Assembly (NCBI GenBank): GCA_035547915.1
Contig: DASZTS010000029.1
Span: forward strand, 62,001 to 126,000
Origin: DASSFG01 sp035547915
GTDB lineage: Bacteria; Planctomycetota; Planctomycetia; Pirellulales; JAICIG01
Length of the DNA stretch: 64,000 nt
Direction: 5' to 3'
Shown: piece by piece, positions 27,169-37,061 of the stretch
Position numbering within the stretch: position 1 is the stretch's first letter
Layout of the letters: each line of letters begins with the position of its first letter
Program-made: the position numbers and the translations under genes
Notes under the pieces: generated by a model
Told to the model about the DNA's origin: nothing
The model's database searches: none
What the model saw: the letters and a program-made list of their open reading frames with translations, nothing else

Positions 27169-28562
27169 TTCAACAACTCCGCCAGCGCCCCCATCAACAC
27201 GCCTTCGACTTCGGGTCCGACCCGGGCGACACGCGACGTCTCATAGCCCCCCTGCGAATAGGCGATCGCGGTGCCGATATAGCCAGGGCCGTAGTCGCCG
27301 TAGGCCGCCATACAAACGAGCGCATCGGGCCGCAGTTTTTCGGCGGCGAGTTGATATTCGATGAACAGTTCGCCCGGCATGTGTACGAGGTACGCGGGAC
27401 CGAGTTGCAGGCAACTCAGCTCGATCTTGTGCCCGGCACGGCAACGACGCAGCCAGGCCAGGTCGCGCGCCGCCCGGACGCGTTCGCGCGGGTCGGCCTG
27501 CGGATCGCCCAAGGTGGCGCTAAGCTGTGCGTCGTCGAGCGCGTCGCGCGGTGGCAGGGCCACGGCAGCGGTGCGCCAGCGGACCGCGGCCGCCTCGATC
27601 GGAAACCGTTTGGTGTCTTCCCAGGCTTTGCGCATGCCGGCGGCCAGCCGCTCTGCCAGGACCGGCCTCATTTCCGGCGAGCCGTCGTTGTACTTGCCGG
27701 CCGCCACGTTGCCACTGGCGCCGTTGAAGTGGATGTGCACCAGCTCGGGAGATTGCTTTTCGCGGAGCGCCCGCGCCATGCCGACAAAATCGGCGCTCAC
27801 GCCGCCGGCCCCGTAAAAACTCTGCGGGTGGGTGGCGTAATAGGTGACCGAGACGAGCGGCCGATCGCCGTTCCAGAAACTGACCAGCCGGCAATCGGGA
27901 TCGATCGTTCCTTCCGGCTCGGCCCGCACCTGCTCGTCCTGGCAGGAGCTATAGCGGACGAATCTTACCTTGCCGTCGGGTCCGAGCAGGCGGCGATTCG
28001 AGGCCACGTCGATGACGCGCCCCAGCCCGGTGCCTATGTGCGTGACCGTTTCGAGCCGGCCCAGCGACTCGCGCACGGCGGCGGCCGCACGGACGATCGC
28101 TTCGCGGGCGAACGCCACATGAAAGCAAGCACCCGAGAGGTTCTGTGCGGCGAGCAGTTGTTCGGCTTCGAAGTCGCAACCCGGCGCATCGTGCTGGTGT
28201 AAACAGTGGACCGCCACGCGATCGGCCGTCGTACCCGCCGCCTTGGCGATCGCTCCGCGCCACGCGTCGTGAGCACTGTTGCCGATGCCGACCCAGTCGA
28301 CGGCACAGAGCACGATCGGCGCTTCGTCGGCCACCAGCACAAGTCCGCGCGCCGAAAGCGGATCGACGATTTGGCTGGCGGGCGGGCACAACGAATCACA
28401 TAGCGGCGCTCCGAGCGGTGGCGTCACGTCGACGTTGAACGTCGCCACCCGCAATGGCTCGGCGGCGTGGGCCGTTGGCACGGCACTCGACGCGAGGCTC
28501 CAGAGGATCAGAATTGAGCAGAAATGGGCAAACCTACGGCGAGCAAGAGGCTGGCGAATCAT
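27165..28562 (-). CDS. neutral/alkaline ceramidase N-terminal-like secreted protein
   Basis: 465 residues from the ATG at 28562, followed by a signal peptide (RRRFAHFCSILILWSLASSA ... AHA). FNVDVTPPLGAPLCD at the mature N-terminus, CLHQHDAPGCD, THPQSFYG and HFNGASGNVAAGKYND are the pattern of the neutral/alkaline ceramidase N-terminal family, whose His residues bind zinc. Many planctomycete members are uncharacterised, so amidase action on a lipid or sugar amide is plausible but unproven. Upstream in-frame starts at 28610 and 28781 are weaker. It overlaps the esterase gene by four bases. Confidence 0.8.
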   Translation of the reverse strand: MIRQPLARRRFAHFCSILILWSLASSAVPTAHAAEPLRVATFNVDVTPPLGAPLCDSLCPPASQIVDPLSARGLVLVADEAPIVLCAVDWVGIGNSAHDAWRGAIAKAAGTTADRVAVHCLHQHDAPGCDFEAEQLLAAQNLSGACFHVAFAREAIVRAAAAVRESLGRLETVTHIGTGLGRVIDVASNRRLLGPDGKVRFVRYSSCQDEQVRAEPEGTIDPDCRLVSFWNGDRPLVSVTYYATHPQSFYGAGGVSADFVGMARALREKQSPELVHIHFNGASGNVAAGKYNDGSPEMRPVLAERLAAGMRKAWEDTKRFPIEAAAVRWRTAAVALPPRDALDDAQLSATLGDPQADPRERVRAARDLAWLRRCRAGHKIELSCLQLGPAYLVHMPGELFIEYQLAAEKLRPDALVCMAAYGDYGPGYIGTAIAYSQGGYETSRVARVGPEVEGVLMGALAELLK

Positions 28563-28753
28563 GACGACCGGCGGGGGAGTGGCAGTGTCGTGGGAAGGGG
28601 CAAGGGCCATTCTAGTCGCTCGAAAACGTCGAACAAGTTGACGAGGCCCGCGCGGGCAACGCCTGGCAAGTTCTTCGTATCGGCAGCTACGGCGGGAACG
28701 ATGTCCTTCTACGATGCAGAGACCGGCGAGCGCGGAAGGGGGCATGCCAGATG

Positions 28754-30067
28754 CTATTCGCGTGGTTGGCCGCCAATGCAATACAAGTAGCCGTCAGAAC
28801 GGAGGAGCAACTCGCCGTCGTGGACCGCTGGCGTGCCGTTGAATACGCTCGGGTCGAGACGGTTATTCGCCACCATCTTGAACGAGGGCGCAACGGAAAA
28901 GATGTAGGCGCCCGCGTCGCGAGAGACGGCGACGATCGTTTTGCCGGCCGCGATCGGCGAGGCATAAAAGGTCGCCTCGCTCGGCGTCAATCGCGTTTTC
29001 GCGACGATTTGGCCGGTAGCGGCGTTGAGACAAGCCGCGATACTGCGATCGACGACATAGATGCGCCCATCGTAGAAGAGCGGAGAAGAGATGCCCGACC
29101 CGATGCCGTCGGTTCGCCAGACTAGCGAAGGTCGATTCGGGTCGCTGCGATCTGCCACTCGGAGCGCCGCCACAAATCTTGGGTTGCCGCTCGAAAGATA
29201 GACGACGCCATCGACCGCGGTGGGGGTGGAAGCCGCGACGGACTCGTCGGTTTGATAGAACCAAAGCTGTCGCCCGCTCTCGCGATCTAATCCCAGCAGG
29301 CGCTGCTTTACGTTGAGCAGCACTTCCCGTCCGCCATCAGGCAGATCCACCGGCGTCGGCGTGCTCCAGGAACCGATCACCCGCTCGAATCGCCAAACTT
29401 CTTCCCCCGTCTGTTTGTCTAGGGCCAGTAGCGCCTTTTCTTCCACCGCCGCATTGACGAACACGAAGCGGTCGTCGACCGTCAGCGAGGCAGCCGAACC
29501 CCAATTATGAACCCGGCTGCCCACCCTATGATGCCAGAGTTGCTTGCCTGTCAGGTCGAAGGCAAAGACCCCCGAGTTCTCAAACGAAGCATAGACCCGT
29601 TGGCCGTCGCTAGCGGGCGTGCTGGTCGCGTAGCCGTGCTGCCGGCGAAAGTCGGCGTAGTTGTCGACCACTTCCTCGGCCGGTATGTCTCGTTGCCAAA
29701 GCCGCTGCCCGTCATGGCGGTCGACACAAACCAAGTGGCGGACCAGGTTCCGAGGGTCGCCGGGCGAACGTTCATCGACCCCATAGCCACTGTAGGCCGT
29801 CAAGAAAACCTGGTTGCCCACAACGATCGGACTCGATCCGCCAGGTCCTGGCAGTTCGTAGCGCCACCTCACATGCCGGGTAGGATCCCACTCGTCTGTG
29901 AGTGCTGCGGAGCCGTGCGCGGAGCCACTTGGGCCGCGGAATTGTGGCCAGTCCTTCGAAGCTTCAGCCGCTTCAGCCAGACAAGCAACGCGCTGCCCGA
30001 CAATGAGCAGGAGCAACACGTTGCGCGCTACTCCGCAGAATATCTTGTACCCGAGCTGTCGATTCAT
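28754..30067 (-). CDS. PQQ-like beta-propeller repeat protein
   Basis: 437 residues from the ATG at 30067. A membrane anchor or signal (NVLLLLIVGQRVACLA) is followed by DWPQFRGPSGSAHG, the usual opening of planctomycete PQQ-like propellers, then about seven blades with A/G-L-D-x-x-T/S-G-x-x-x-W turns, e.g. LDKQTGEEVWRFE and LDRESGRQLWFY. These proteins are periplasmic; BamB-like scaffolding or quinoprotein-like function cannot be told apart, and no quinoprotein dehydrogenase signature is seen. It is first in the minus-strand degradative run, 191 bases before the ceramidase-like gene. Confidence 0.85.
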   Translation of the reverse strand: MNRQLGYKIFCGVARNVLLLLIVGQRVACLAEAAEASKDWPQFRGPSGSAHGSAALTDEWDPTRHVRWRYELPGPGGSSPIVVGNQVFLTAYSGYGVDERSPGDPRNLVRHLVCVDRHDGQRLWQRDIPAEEVVDNYADFRRQHGYATSTPASDGQRVYASFENSGVFAFDLTGKQLWHHRVGSRVHNWGSAASLTVDDRFVFVNAAVEEKALLALDKQTGEEVWRFERVIGSWSTPTPVDLPDGGREVLLNVKQRLLGLDRESGRQLWFYQTDESVAASTPTAVDGVVYLSSGNPRFVAALRVADRSDPNRPSLVWRTDGIGSGISSPLFYDGRIYVVDRSIAACLNAATGQIVAKTRLTPSEATFYASPIAAGKTIVAVSRDAGAYIFSVAPSFKMVANNRLDPSVFNGTPAVHDGELLLRSDGYLYCIGGQPRE

Positions 30068-30441
30068 ATCTAGAAATCCGCCTCTGCCTGATTCGTTGAT
30101 TGCGAAATCGGGCTCGCGTTTCGTTTTCAAGCGATTCTCCGAAGACCGCCGCCCCGTCCGCAGAAAACAGCACCCGCGCATTGTAGCAGCCGCCGACGCG
30201 AGTACGGCGAGACCCTCCCTGGATTTCGTCGCCACACCCGCGTACGCTGAACACAATAACCCGCTGACATTCTCGGCTGACGGTCTCTTTAATCACGACA
30301 TCGATCAACATTTGCCACCCCGTCCGTTCCAACTGTCGGCGGGCGAGCAAAACTACGACGGTGGCCGGCCCTTAGGTGTGCCATGTTGGTCCGACTCATG
30401 CGGGGCCCGATCGGCAACTGGCCGGCAAGAAAGACGATTTG
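30068..30441. other. divergent intergenic region
   Basis: 374 bases between the divergent PQQ-propeller and DUF1549 genes. It probably holds promoters for both halves of the degradative locus. No RNA gene or repeat seen. Confidence 0.5.
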
Positions 30442-32607
30442 ATGACTTCGCCCGTGAGCGTCCTGGCGCGCTGCCTATTCTGTTTGCTGTCGTTCGCCGT
30501 CAGCCTGCCGGCTTTCGGGGAGGTGCCGCCGCTTTGGTCGCTCGAAGCACTCGATGACCCTCGCGTTCCGGCGACCGCCAGCGAAGTGGCAAACCCCATC
30601 GACGCCTTCCTCGCCGCAAGCCAGGAGGCCCACGCGCTCAAGCCAGCCGGCATCGCCGACCGCGCGAGCTTATTGCGCCGCGTCTACCTCGATCTGATCG
30701 GTCTGCCACCGAGCCCGGCCGATGAGGCGGCCTTTCTCGATGACCAATCGCCCGATGCCTATCAGAAGGTGGTCGATCGCTTGCTCGCCAGCGAGCAGCA
30801 TGGCGTGCGCTACGGCCGCCACTGGCTCGATGTGCTCCGTTACGCCGATGCCGACGAAAACATGCGCGCCGCCCCCGGCATTCACCTATGGCGCGATTGG
30901 GTGATTCGTGCTCTCAACAACGACCTGCCGTACGACCAGTTCGTGCGCGCCCAGTTGACCGGTTATCGCACCACCAGTCGGACGGCGATGACAGCGACCG
31001 GCCAACGTTTTCGCGTCGAGCCCCGGCCCGACGACCTGTTCGCGCTGGGGTTTCTGGCGCGCGGCGCGGTGCTGCGCGACGGCGGCGGCAGCCAAGAGCT
31101 GGCGCTGTCCGCGGTTGAGACGGTATCGTCGGCGTTCATGGGGCTGACCGTCGGCTGCGCCAAGTGCCACAATCACTTCTACGATCCGATCACGCAGCGC
31201 GATTTCTACGCCATGAAGGCGCTGTTCGATCCCCTCGTCTTGCGCAAGGTGCTCTTGGCGACGCCGGCCGAGATGATCGAGCACGGCAACGCGCTCGATG
31301 CGCTCGACGCCCAACGGGCGGCGATCGAGGGTCCGCTGCAAACGTTGATCGCGCCCTATCATCAAAAGCTCTACGATGAGCGCGTGGCCATGCTGCCAGG
31401 CGACGTGCAGGCGATCATTCGCAAGTCGGAAAAGGAGCGATCGCTCGCCGAACAAAAGATCGCCGACGATTACTATCCTGTTCTGCGGATCGATTCTGGC
31501 AAGCTGGCCGAAACCATGCCGCCCGAGACGCGGAAGCAATATGAGGAACTTCAGCGGCGGCTTGACGGTCTTGGCGGCGGTCGACGCTCGGACGGGCTGC
31601 CTGCCTTCTGGACCGTTGAGGTCGATCCGAAGAAGGCCGAGGAGACGAGCTATGTGCTGACCAGCGGTGACTCGGAGCGGCCCGAGAAAGACAAGCCGGT
31701 CGAGCCGGGTTGGCCATTCGCGCCGTCACAGATCGACTTTCGCGAGGGGAAGATCGAGGCCTTCGCCGACTGGCTGACCGACCCGGCGAATCCACTCTTT
31801 GCGCGCGTGGCCGTCAATCGCATTTGGCAGTGGCACTTTGGCGAAGGGCTGCACGCGTCGCCGAGCGATTTCGGCAACCTGCCCGACGCGCCTGAGCATC
31901 GCGAGTTACTCGACTGGCTGGCGGCCGAGTTCATGAAATGTGGTTTTCGCATGAAGACGATCCATCGGCTGATCGTCACGTCGCAGGCGTATCAACGAGC
32001 GTCGGCGGCCGAACCGGCACTGGTGACCGTCAACGAAAAGATCGATCCGCTCAACCGGCATCTCTGGCGCTTCCCGTTGCGGCGGCTCGAAGCCGAGGCG
32101 GTGTGGGACTCGATCTTTGCGGCGGCCGGAAGGCTCGATCTGTCGATGGGCGGCCCGTCGTTTGATGTTCGCCCCTCTGGAGATCGGCGGAGACGAGAGT
32201 CCAGAACATCGGGGGCCCCGGCCGGCAGCCGCCGCGCAGCCTATATGGTTCGCGGTTATTCGACCAGCCGCGACGTGGTGCCGCATTTCTTGCAGGCGTT
32301 CGATGTCGAAGATGGCCGCGCGCCCTGTCCCATGCGAACGCAAACGGTGACGGCGCCGCAGGCGCTCTTTCTGATGAACAACGACGCCATCGAACGGGCC
32401 GCGACGCAGTTGGCCGAACGGGTCAAGCAGGAGGCAGCCGGCGGCTTAGCCGACGCCGTAGACCTGGCGTATCGCCTCACGCTCGCTCGCCGTCCCACGA
32501 CGCTCGAGCGCGAGCGGGCACTCTCCTACTTGGGCGACGATCCCGGCCGCCTCAAGGGCCTCGCTTGGCTGTTATTCAACCTCGATGAGTTTCTCTACGT
32601 GCGGTAA
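30442..32607 (+). CDS. DUF1549 and DUF1553 domain protein
   Basis: 721 residues from the ATG at 30442. After a signal peptide (CLFCLLSFAVSLPAFG), DUF1549 (~40-260) shows RRVYLDLIGLPPSPAD and RYGRHWLDVLRYADADEN, with a CAKCHNH motif at 239-245 that may bind heme. DUF1553 (~450-715) shows FARVAVNRIWQWHFGEGLH and RLIVTSQAYQRAS. The N-terminal cytochrome domain present in some paralogues is absent. This family is a planctomycete signature, periplasmic and of unproven chemistry. It is nearly always followed by a DUF1501 gene, as here four bases later. Confidence 0.92.
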   Translation: MTSPVSVLARCLFCLLSFAVSLPAFGEVPPLWSLEALDDPRVPATASEVANPIDAFLAASQEAHALKPAGIADRASLLRRVYLDLIGLPPSPADEAAFLDDQSPDAYQKVVDRLLASEQHGVRYGRHWLDVLRYADADENMRAAPGIHLWRDWVIRALNNDLPYDQFVRAQLTGYRTTSRTAMTATGQRFRVEPRPDDLFALGFLARGAVLRDGGGSQELALSAVETVSSAFMGLTVGCAKCHNHFYDPITQRDFYAMKALFDPLVLRKVLLATPAEMIEHGNALDALDAQRAAIEGPLQTLIAPYHQKLYDERVAMLPGDVQAIIRKSEKERSLAEQKIADDYYPVLRIDSGKLAETMPPETRKQYEELQRRLDGLGGGRRSDGLPAFWTVEVDPKKAEETSYVLTSGDSERPEKDKPVEPGWPFAPSQIDFREGKIEAFADWLTDPANPLFARVAVNRIWQWHFGEGLHASPSDFGNLPDAPEHRELLDWLAAEFMKCGFRMKTIHRLIVTSQAYQRASAAEPALVTVNEKIDPLNRHLWRFPLRRLEAEAVWDSIFAAAGRLDLSMGGPSFDVRPSGDRRRRESRTSGAPAGSRRAAYMVRGYSTSRDVVPHFLQAFDVEDGRAPCPMRTQTVTAPQALFLMNNDAIERAATQLAERVKQEAAGGLADAVDLAYRLTLARRPTTLERERALSYLGDDPGRLKGLAWLLFNLDEFLYVR

Positions 32608-32611
32608 TGCC

Positions 32612-34003
32612 ATGACGATAAAGGACCTTTACCCTTGTGGCCGGATTTCTCGACGTGCGATGCTCCACCAAGCGAGCGGCGGCTTTTTAGGCGTCGCGCT
32701 CGGCGGCCTCTGGGCCGAGGCCGGAGAAATCGCTGATGCGCGGCATGAACCGCAGTTGCCGCCCAAGGCGAAGTCCGTGATCTTCCTCTTTATGTGCGGA
32801 GGCGTCAGCCATATCGACACCTTCGATCCGAAGGGGAACAAGTACGCGGGCCAACTGATCGACGTGGTCGGCTTCGGCGACAACCGTGCCGAGATGAAAC
32901 GGCCCGTGATCCATTGCCCGCGCACTTTCACCCGATACGGCGAGTCGGGTATCCCCGTCTCTGATTGGTTCCCGCACATCGGCGGTGTAATCGACGAAAT
33001 CGCCGTTGTGCGCTCGATGTGGTGCCATGAAAGCAACCATTTTCCGGCGGTCATCGAGACCTGTAGCGGTCACCGCGGCCGCCAATTCGACCATCCGGCG
33101 TTCGGAAGCTGGATCGTTCATGCGCTGGGTAGCGCCAACGACAACTTGCCGACGTTCGTGAACATCGGCCGGCCTTCGTCGCCCGTGCAGTTGACCGGAG
33201 GCTATCTTGGGGCCACGTTTGCGGCCACTCCGTTTCAGCCGGGGGCGACGCCGGTGCCGAACCTCTATCCACCCTCCGGCACGTCGTCCGCTGAGCGTGA
33301 CCGGCAGATGCAGGCCCTGGCCGATTTGAACCGCGAATTCCGCGAGCGCTACGCCGCGAACTCATACATCGCCGCGCGGGCCAAGGCGTACGAACTCGCG
33401 GCCCGAATGCAGCTTGCCGCCCCCGAGGCGGTCGATTTCTCGGACGAGCCGCAGCACGTGCAATCGCTGTACGGCGTTGGCGAGTCGGCCACCGACGATT
33501 TCGGTCGGCAACTCTTGCTGGCCCGGCGACTGGCGGAACGCGGCGTACGTTTTATCCAGGTCTGTCACGCCGGCGGCGGCAACGGCGCCTGGGACGCCCA
33601 CGGCGATATCCAATCGCACGGCCCGCTTTGTCAAGCGACCGACAAGCCGATCGCCGGGCTGATCAGCGACCTCAAGCAGCGCGGCATGCTCGACGAAACG
33701 CTCGTCGTCTGGTCCAGCGAATTCGGCCGCAGCCCTTGGTCACAGAATACCACCGGCCGCGACCACAATCCGCGTGGCTACACCGTGTGGCTGGCCGGCG
33801 GCGGCGTGAAGGGCGGCACTGTGCACGGAGCCACCGATGAGTTCGGCTACAAGGCCGTCGAGGACCGGCACTATCACAGCGACCTGCACGCCACCATCCT
33901 GCGACAACTCGGCCTCGATCACACGAAAATGGCGGTCCATGTCCTCGGCCGAACCATGAAGCTGGTCGAAGAGGGAGGCCCGATCAATGCCATCTTGAGT
34001 TGA
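32612..34003 (+). CDS. DUF1501 domain protein, Tat-exported
   Basis: 463 residues. A Tat-type signal with Arg14-Arg15 (RISRRAMLHQASGG) is followed by the alkaline-phosphatase-like DUF1501 fold: IFLFMCGGVSHIDTFDPKG, LLARRLAERGVRFIQV, DAHGDI and SSEFGRSPW, ending HATILRQLGLDH. The Asp, His and Ser/Thr clusters suggest a two-metal sulfatase/phosphatase relative. The ATG at 32612 lies four bases after the DUF1549/DUF1553 stop; an upstream frame start at 32585 would overlap. The usual partner of the preceding gene, probably acting in the same periplasmic process. Confidence 0.92.
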   Translation: MTIKDLYPCGRISRRAMLHQASGGFLGVALGGLWAEAGEIADARHEPQLPPKAKSVIFLFMCGGVSHIDTFDPKGNKYAGQLIDVVGFGDNRAEMKRPVIHCPRTFTRYGESGIPVSDWFPHIGGVIDEIAVVRSMWCHESNHFPAVIETCSGHRGRQFDHPAFGSWIVHALGSANDNLPTFVNIGRPSSPVQLTGGYLGATFAATPFQPGATPVPNLYPPSGTSSAERDRQMQALADLNREFRERYAANSYIAARAKAYELAARMQLAAPEAVDFSDEPQHVQSLYGVGESATDDFGRQLLLARRLAERGVRFIQVCHAGGGNGAWDAHGDIQSHGPLCQATDKPIAGLISDLKQRGMLDETLVVWSSEFGRSPWSQNTTGRDHNPRGYTVWLAGGGVKGGTVHGATDEFGYKAVEDRHYHSDLHATILRQLGLDHTKMAVHVLGRTMKLVEEGGPINAILS

Positions 34004-34074
34004 GCCTGCGAACGGTTCCGATCGCCGCACGTTCCCCTCAACGCCCATCTTCTCGACAGCAACGAAAAGAAGAG

Positions 34075-34145
34075 CTGGGGAACTAGGATTCGAACCTAGA
34101 CTAAATGGTCCAGAGCCATTCGTGCTACCGTTACACCATTCCCCA
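34075..34145 (-). tRNA. tRNA-Gln (CTG anticodon)
   Basis: Read on the minus strand: acceptor TGGGGAA pairs with TTCCCCA. The D-arm is TGTAACGGTAGCAC. The anticodon stem AATGG/CCATT encloses CTCTGGA, giving anticodon CTG. The T-arm is CTAGG-TTCGAAT-CCTAG. Discriminator base G. The genomic sequence after it is not CCA, so CCA must be added enzymatically. Length 71 bases. Confidence 0.95.
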
Positions 34146-34378
34146 ATTGCGTGTCGCCGATCATCCGCCTTCGACCACAGGTCCGACCGACGAGAACCTG
34201 CCAAAAACGGGCGGCAGAGATGCGCCACTATCAGGTCAGAGTAGCGCCATAGCCGGCCTCCGTCAAGGTCAAGCGCGACACGGTGTGGACTGCGAGCGCA
34301 CCTTGCGGTTTGCGATTGGCATGGCGTTCGTCGTCGGAGCCGGGGAAATTAGCGATGCCCCGGGAGGGAGCCCGGTAA

Positions 34379-34650
34379 ACTGCCCTTCGACATGGAGGTT
34401 TCGAGAATGAGTTTGTTGCGAGCAAGAGGGAACGCCTGAAGCAGGTTGCCGCGGAAGTGCAGGAAATCATGGGCGGGCGCGTCCATCCGGATGGGCGACC
34501 GATGACGTTTTCAGAATTGGGAGACGAGTGCATCGAAGCGGGTGACCTGCTTACTGCCGGGGTGATCGAGCGATGGGTCGCTCAGCGGAAAACCCTTGTC
34601 CAAGTTGTCAGCGACCGGGCACGCGTCTGCCGGATGATGAAGTTCGTGTG
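34379..34650 (+). pseudogene. decayed transposase-like N-terminal fragment
   Basis: One open frame without a good start gives a stretch with protein-like composition: KRERLKQVAAEVQEIMGG, then MTFSELGDECIEAGDLLTA and GVIERWVAQR. The pattern resembles, from memory only, the N-terminal region of ISKra4-like transposases. After about 34650 the frame loses protein character and runs into the DUF488 gene. Terminal repeats and the catalytic domain were not found. Most likely a remnant beside the tRNA. Identity is uncertain. Confidence 0.3.
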
Positions 34651-34977
34651 CTACAGACCGATCGGGGCGAGGTTGGTTGGATGGAACCGGCTTTCTTCTG
34701 CCGCTCCTGCCGGCGGTCTTTTTTCCCCTCGCTCGGTTGAATTGGGTTTGGCCGTGTGTTGCGTCGGAATGTTAAATATAAATCGGGAAATTTTCCGGGT
34801 TCGAAGGTATGGCTGGGAAGTGCTATTTGCAGTTGCCTTCGACCGGTGGTCGTTCGCCGTGCGGCTAGTGCCCCGGCTACCGCTGAGGGGCGGCATTGTT
34901 GTTGCACGGTGTACCTGCGCCGATGCACCATCGTGGGTCAAGCTGCTGTGTCAGTCAGGTATGAACCGAGGTGAACC
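34651..34977. other. non-coding, locally AT-rich stretch
   Basis: About 330 bases before the DUF488 gene. The part around 34768-34800 is clearly more AT-rich than the neighbourhood, as expected of degraded insertion DNA or a promoter region. No gene or RNA recognised. Confidence 0.4.
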
Positions 34978-35367
34978 ATGTTCCGATTGAAACGCGCCTA
35001 CGAGCCGGCTTCGCCCGACGACGGTTGCCGCATCCTCGTCGAACGTCTCTGGCCGCGGGGAGTGAGCAAGGATCGGGCAGCGATCGATCTCTGGCTCAAG
35101 GACATCGCGCCGAGCGCGGCATTGCGGAAGTGGTACGGACACGATCCGGACCGGTGGACGGAGTTCCGCCGTCGCTACTGGGCCGAATTACGGTCCGATC
35201 GCGAGGCGGTGAGTGAGCTTCGTACAAAGGGGCGGGGTGCCAAGGTCACGTTGGTGTATGCGGCGCATGACGAAGAGCACAGCGGCGCTCTAGCACTAAA
35301 GCAGTTTCTCAGCCGGCCGAAACGTCCCGCGGTGAAGAAGAAGAGATCGTCGCGGAATCCAAAATGA
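34978..35367 (+). CDS. DUF488 family protein (YeaO-like)
   Basis: 129 residues. The YeaO-type DUF488 pattern is clear: RILVERLWPRGVSKDRAAIDLWLKDIAPSAALRKWYGHDP, then a FRRRYWAEL helix and LVYAAHDEEHSGA. The tail is Lys/Arg-rich (PAVKKKRSS). Family function is unknown. Length matches the usual ~115-120 residues plus the basic tail. GAGGTGAACC before the ATG gives a reasonable ribosome binding site. Stands alone on the plus strand. Confidence 0.9.
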   Translation: MFRLKRAYEPASPDDGCRILVERLWPRGVSKDRAAIDLWLKDIAPSAALRKWYGHDPDRWTEFRRRYWAELRSDREAVSELRTKGRGAKVTLVYAAHDEEHSGALALKQFLSRPKRPAVKKKRSSRNPK

Positions 35368-35549
35368 ACCTCGTGGTTTCGGTCGCCCTCCCCTAACCTC
35401 TCCCGGCGATCCGGCGGCAGAGGGACAACGAAGTTGAATCCGGCGGGCGAGAGTTTAGAATACGCATAAGCGCGTGCAGTCCCCGCCGCGCTAAGCTCGC
35501 CGCATCAAGCCCGCCGCCAACGTATAAAACAAGGTCCGATCGACCTGGG

Positions 35550-37061
35550 ATGCCGTCCATGAACGCCGACCGCCGATCGCTGGCATCGTCGTCCTGTAAC
35601 TCCGACACGGAGCGATTCCGTCTTGAGCATGTGCACCAGCAGACCCGCCGGCATTTTTTGCGAGATTGCCAGCTCGGTCTGGGGGCGGCGGCGCTGTCGT
35701 CGCTGTTGGGGGGCGGCTCGGCGGCCGCGGGAACGGGCGTCGTCAACCCCTTGGCGCCGCGGCTGCCGCATTTTGCTGCCAAGGCGAAGCAAGTCATCTA
35801 TCTGCATCTGACGGGTTCGCCGCCACACCTCGACCTGTACGACTACAAGCCCGAGCTGGTCAAATTCGATGGCCAGCCGTGCCCCGAATCGACGATCAAG
35901 GGCAAGCGGTTTGCGTTCACTTCGGGCACTCCGAAGCTGCTCGGCACGCCGCGAGAATTCGCCCCCTACGGGCAAAACGGTGTTTGGTTATCCGACGCTT
36001 TGCCCAATCTGCAAACGGTGGCAGACGAGCTATGCATCATTCGTTCGATGACGACGGACCAGTTTAACCACGCGCCGGCCGAATTGCTGCTCTACACCGG
36101 CTCACCCCGCTCGGGTCGGCCGTCGATGGGGGCCTGGGTCACCTATGGGCTCGGCTCCGAGAACGAAAACCTGCCCGGTTTTGTTGTGCTCATCTCCAGC
36201 GGGGTGCAGCCCAACGGCGGCAAGAACTCGTTCGGTAGCGGGTTCCTCCCCTCTGTGTTCCAGGGCGTACAGTGCCGCTCGAAGGGCGACCCCGTACTTT
36301 ATGCGTCGGATCCGGCTGGCATGGATCGTAGCGTGCGCCGCGAAACTCTCGATGCCTTGCGCGATCTGAACGAGATGCAGGCCCGCGACATGGGCCACCC
36401 CGAGACGCTCACACGGATCGCGCAGTATGAACTGGCCTTTCGCATGCAGACGGCGGTGCCCGAGGTCATGGACATCACGCGCGAAACACAGGCTACGATC
36501 GACGCCTACGGCGCACAGCCCGGTGCGGCGAGCTTCGCCAACAACTGCCTGCTCGCCCGGCGACTGATCGAACAGGGCGTGCGCTACGTGCAGCTCTTCG
36601 ACTGGGGCTGGGATTTTCACGGCACCGGCGGCGATTCGGACATCAAGGACGGTCTGACCAACAAGTGCGCCACCATGGATAAACCGGTGGCGGCGCTCAT
36701 CAAGGATCTCCGGCAGCGCGGCATGCTCGACGAGACACTGATTATCTGCGGCGGCGAGTTCGGTCGCACGCCGTTCCGCGAAGGTCGCACCGCGGCGAGC
36801 GCCCTGTTGGGCCGCGACCACTATCCCGACGTGTTCACCATGTGGCTGGCCGGCGGCGGCGTGAAGGGTGGTTACACGCACGGCGAGTCCGACGAACTCG
36901 GCTTTGCCGTGGCCCGCGACAAGGTGCACATCCACGACCTGCAAGCCACGATCTTGCACCTGCTCGGCTTCGACCACACGCGGCTCGTCTATCGCTTCCA
37001 GGGCCGCGACTACCGCCTGACCGACGTCCACGGCGAGATCGTCCGACCGCTCCTGGCCTAA
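35550..37061 (+). CDS. DUF1501 domain protein, solo copy
   Basis: 503 residues with a Tat motif at Arg33-Arg34 (QTRRHFLRDCQLGLGAAALSS). VIYLHLTGSPPHLDLYDYKPEL, NNCLLARRLIEQGVRYVQLFDWGWDFHG, ICGGEFGRTPF and ATILHLLGFDHTRL match the DUF1501 fold. Unlike the copy at 32612, no DUF1549/DUF1553 gene precedes it; the partner gene may lie elsewhere. An ATG at 35559 is an alternative start. Exported, presumed periplasmic. The two DUF1501 proteins differ in the N-terminal half. Confidence 0.92.
   Translation: MPSMNADRRSLASSSCNSDTERFRLEHVHQQTRRHFLRDCQLGLGAAALSSLLGGGSAAAGTGVVNPLAPRLPHFAAKAKQVIYLHLTGSPPHLDLYDYKPELVKFDGQPCPESTIKGKRFAFTSGTPKLLGTPREFAPYGQNGVWLSDALPNLQTVADELCIIRSMTTDQFNHAPAELLLYTGSPRSGRPSMGAWVTYGLGSENENLPGFVVLISSGVQPNGGKNSFGSGFLPSVFQGVQCRSKGDPVLYASDPAGMDRSVRRETLDALRDLNEMQARDMGHPETLTRIAQYELAFRMQTAVPEVMDITRETQATIDAYGAQPGAASFANNCLLARRLIEQGVRYVQLFDWGWDFHGTGGDSDIKDGLTNKCATMDKPVAALIKDLRQRGMLDETLIICGGEFGRTPFREGRTAASALLGRDHYPDVFTMWLAGGGVKGGYTHGESDELGFAVARDKVHIHDLQATILHLLGFDHTRLVYRFQGRDYRLTDVHGEIVRPLLA

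Noticed and set aside
34651..34990. C-terminal continuation of the transposase-like frame
   Set aside because: Loses protein-like composition and overlaps the start of the DUF488 gene.
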